Assembly (NCBI GenBank): GCA_014526335.1
Contig: JACTAT010000036.1
Location: 3,432,387-3,496,386, forward strand
From: Chrysaora quinquecirrha
Lineage: Eukaryota > Cnidaria > Scyphozoa > Semaeostomeae > Pelagiidae
Direction of reading: 5' to 3'
Length of the DNA: 64,000 nt
Below the pieces are notes generated by a model. The model was given only the letters and a program-made list of their open reading frames with translations, was not told where the DNA came from and did no database searches. Made by a program: the position numbers and the translations under genes. Positions 63,439-64,000 of this stretch are shown here, piece after piece; the stretch's first letter is position 1; the number at the start of each line of letters is the position of its first letter.

Positions 63439-63567
63439 TTATTGGTACTCAGCAGCCCAGCCATTTTCTTCTAAATAAGCATCAACCACTTCTTTCATTG
63501 CAAGATTCGGTATCAAGCGATCGGCAGTTAGTTCTGCTCTTGTAATTGGATCAAAATGTCCAACTCT
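63439..63567 (-). CDS. STUB1: STUB1 / CHIP terminal exon (U-box E3 ubiquitin ligase)
   Basis: CHIP is the cytosolic co-chaperone ubiquitin ligase that binds Hsp70/Hsp90 through TPR repeats and recruits E2 enzymes with its U-box. Only the last exon is in the window: acceptor TTTCAG|AGA, then [28 protein letters not shown] and ENGWAAEYQ before TAA, 43 codons including stop. This is the C-terminal half of the U-box and follows human CHIP closely ([28 protein letters not shown]). The exon begins in phase 0 as written. The rest of the gene must lie right of 64000, or in the intron that runs to the edge. Confidence 0.95.
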   Translation of the reverse strand, partial: RVGHFDPITRAELTADRLIPNLAMKEVVDAYLEENGWAAEYQ

Positions 63568-63863
63568 CTGAAAATACAGAGGGGTTATGATATGAATAAA
63601 ACTTAAGATTGAGAACTTGGTTTAAAACTTGGTTTAAAACTTAGTGTACCTAACCTTGAGGGACTATTCAGGTTTGCAAAGGCGCAACTACTAACGCTGT
63701 CGATTGTATAACGTCGATTGTATAACAAACAAATTCATGGAGAAGCAATGAACTCCCTGTTTTTAGAAGTTCCTATACCTTTCAAGACTTTTTATGCCTT
63801 TAATAAGTCTCTTTATCCTCAAGAATACGTTATACTCAAATCTATATATATTCTTGAATAGGC

Positions 63864-63965
63864 CTTTTCAAAGAGGTCTGGGTCAGCACGACATTGATGT
63901 TTGCCACCAAGATGTTTGCCACCTTCCAGAAAAATGTCGCGCCGACCCAGACCTCTTTCAAAAGC
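63864..63965. mobile_element. Compact foldback with CTTTTCAAAGAG ends (copy 2)
   Basis: CTTTTCAAAGAGGTCTGGGTC and GACCCAGACCTCTTTCAAAAG face each other around a short centre, so almost the whole element is a hairpin. It lies upstream (gene sense) of the STUB1 terminal exon, presumably in its last intron. Confidence 0.65.
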
Positions 63966-64000
63966 TCTATACAAACAGAAAAATGCCTTTATATACGACA

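Overview
The window looks like nuclear DNA of an animal, probably a marine invertebrate; a cnidarian is my best guess, with low confidence. Reasons: A+T-rich, intron-dense genes with GT-AG (twice GC-AG) introns, metazoan protein families (IRE1, GK5, DRG2, CHIP and a mosaic EMI/EGF/sushi/Ig membrane protein), a nested nuclear tRNA gene, and a dense population of hAT, MITE, SINE and LINE relics. No bacterial-style operon, ribosome-binding site or CRISPR array is present.

Layout, right to left, because every protein gene I recognise is on the minus strand: the last coding exon of a STUB1/CHIP U-box ubiquitin ligase (63439-63567); a complete 15-exon DRG2 GTPase (62133 to 48148) with a tRNA-Ala(AGC) in its sixth intron; an 18-exon gene for a large single-pass membrane protein (45899 to 21398) with a hAT transposon in its first intron; a 3-exon GK5-type FGGY sugar kinase (20629 to 17265); and an IRE1 (ERN1) unfolded-protein-response sensor (15413 to beyond the left edge, 19 exons recognised). 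Exon ends were placed by matching reading frame, splice phase and GT/GC-AG signals by eye.

The genes do not form a pathway. IRE1 and CHIP both serve protein quality control, in the ER and cytosol respectively, but the linkage looks incidental. Apparent single-base frameshifts lie in GK5 exon 1 (a G run), twice in the giant exon of the membrane protein (opposite signs, net zero), and three times in the hAT transposase. Several are at homopolymers, so assembly error is the first explanation for the host genes.

Most non-coding sequence is repeats. Several introns are almost entirely simple repeat. The most unusual signal is a family of TA-flanked inverted-repeat elements sharing the same T-rich ends, each copy peppered with its own version of one short word (TAAGAAC, TAAGAAAC, TAAGGAAC or TAAGCAAC). 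A second foldback family with GTTTACA-type ends seems to behave likewise. A 366-bp element at 58395-58760 has perfect 22-bp inverted ends, a 5-bp target duplication and a tandem-repeat interior.
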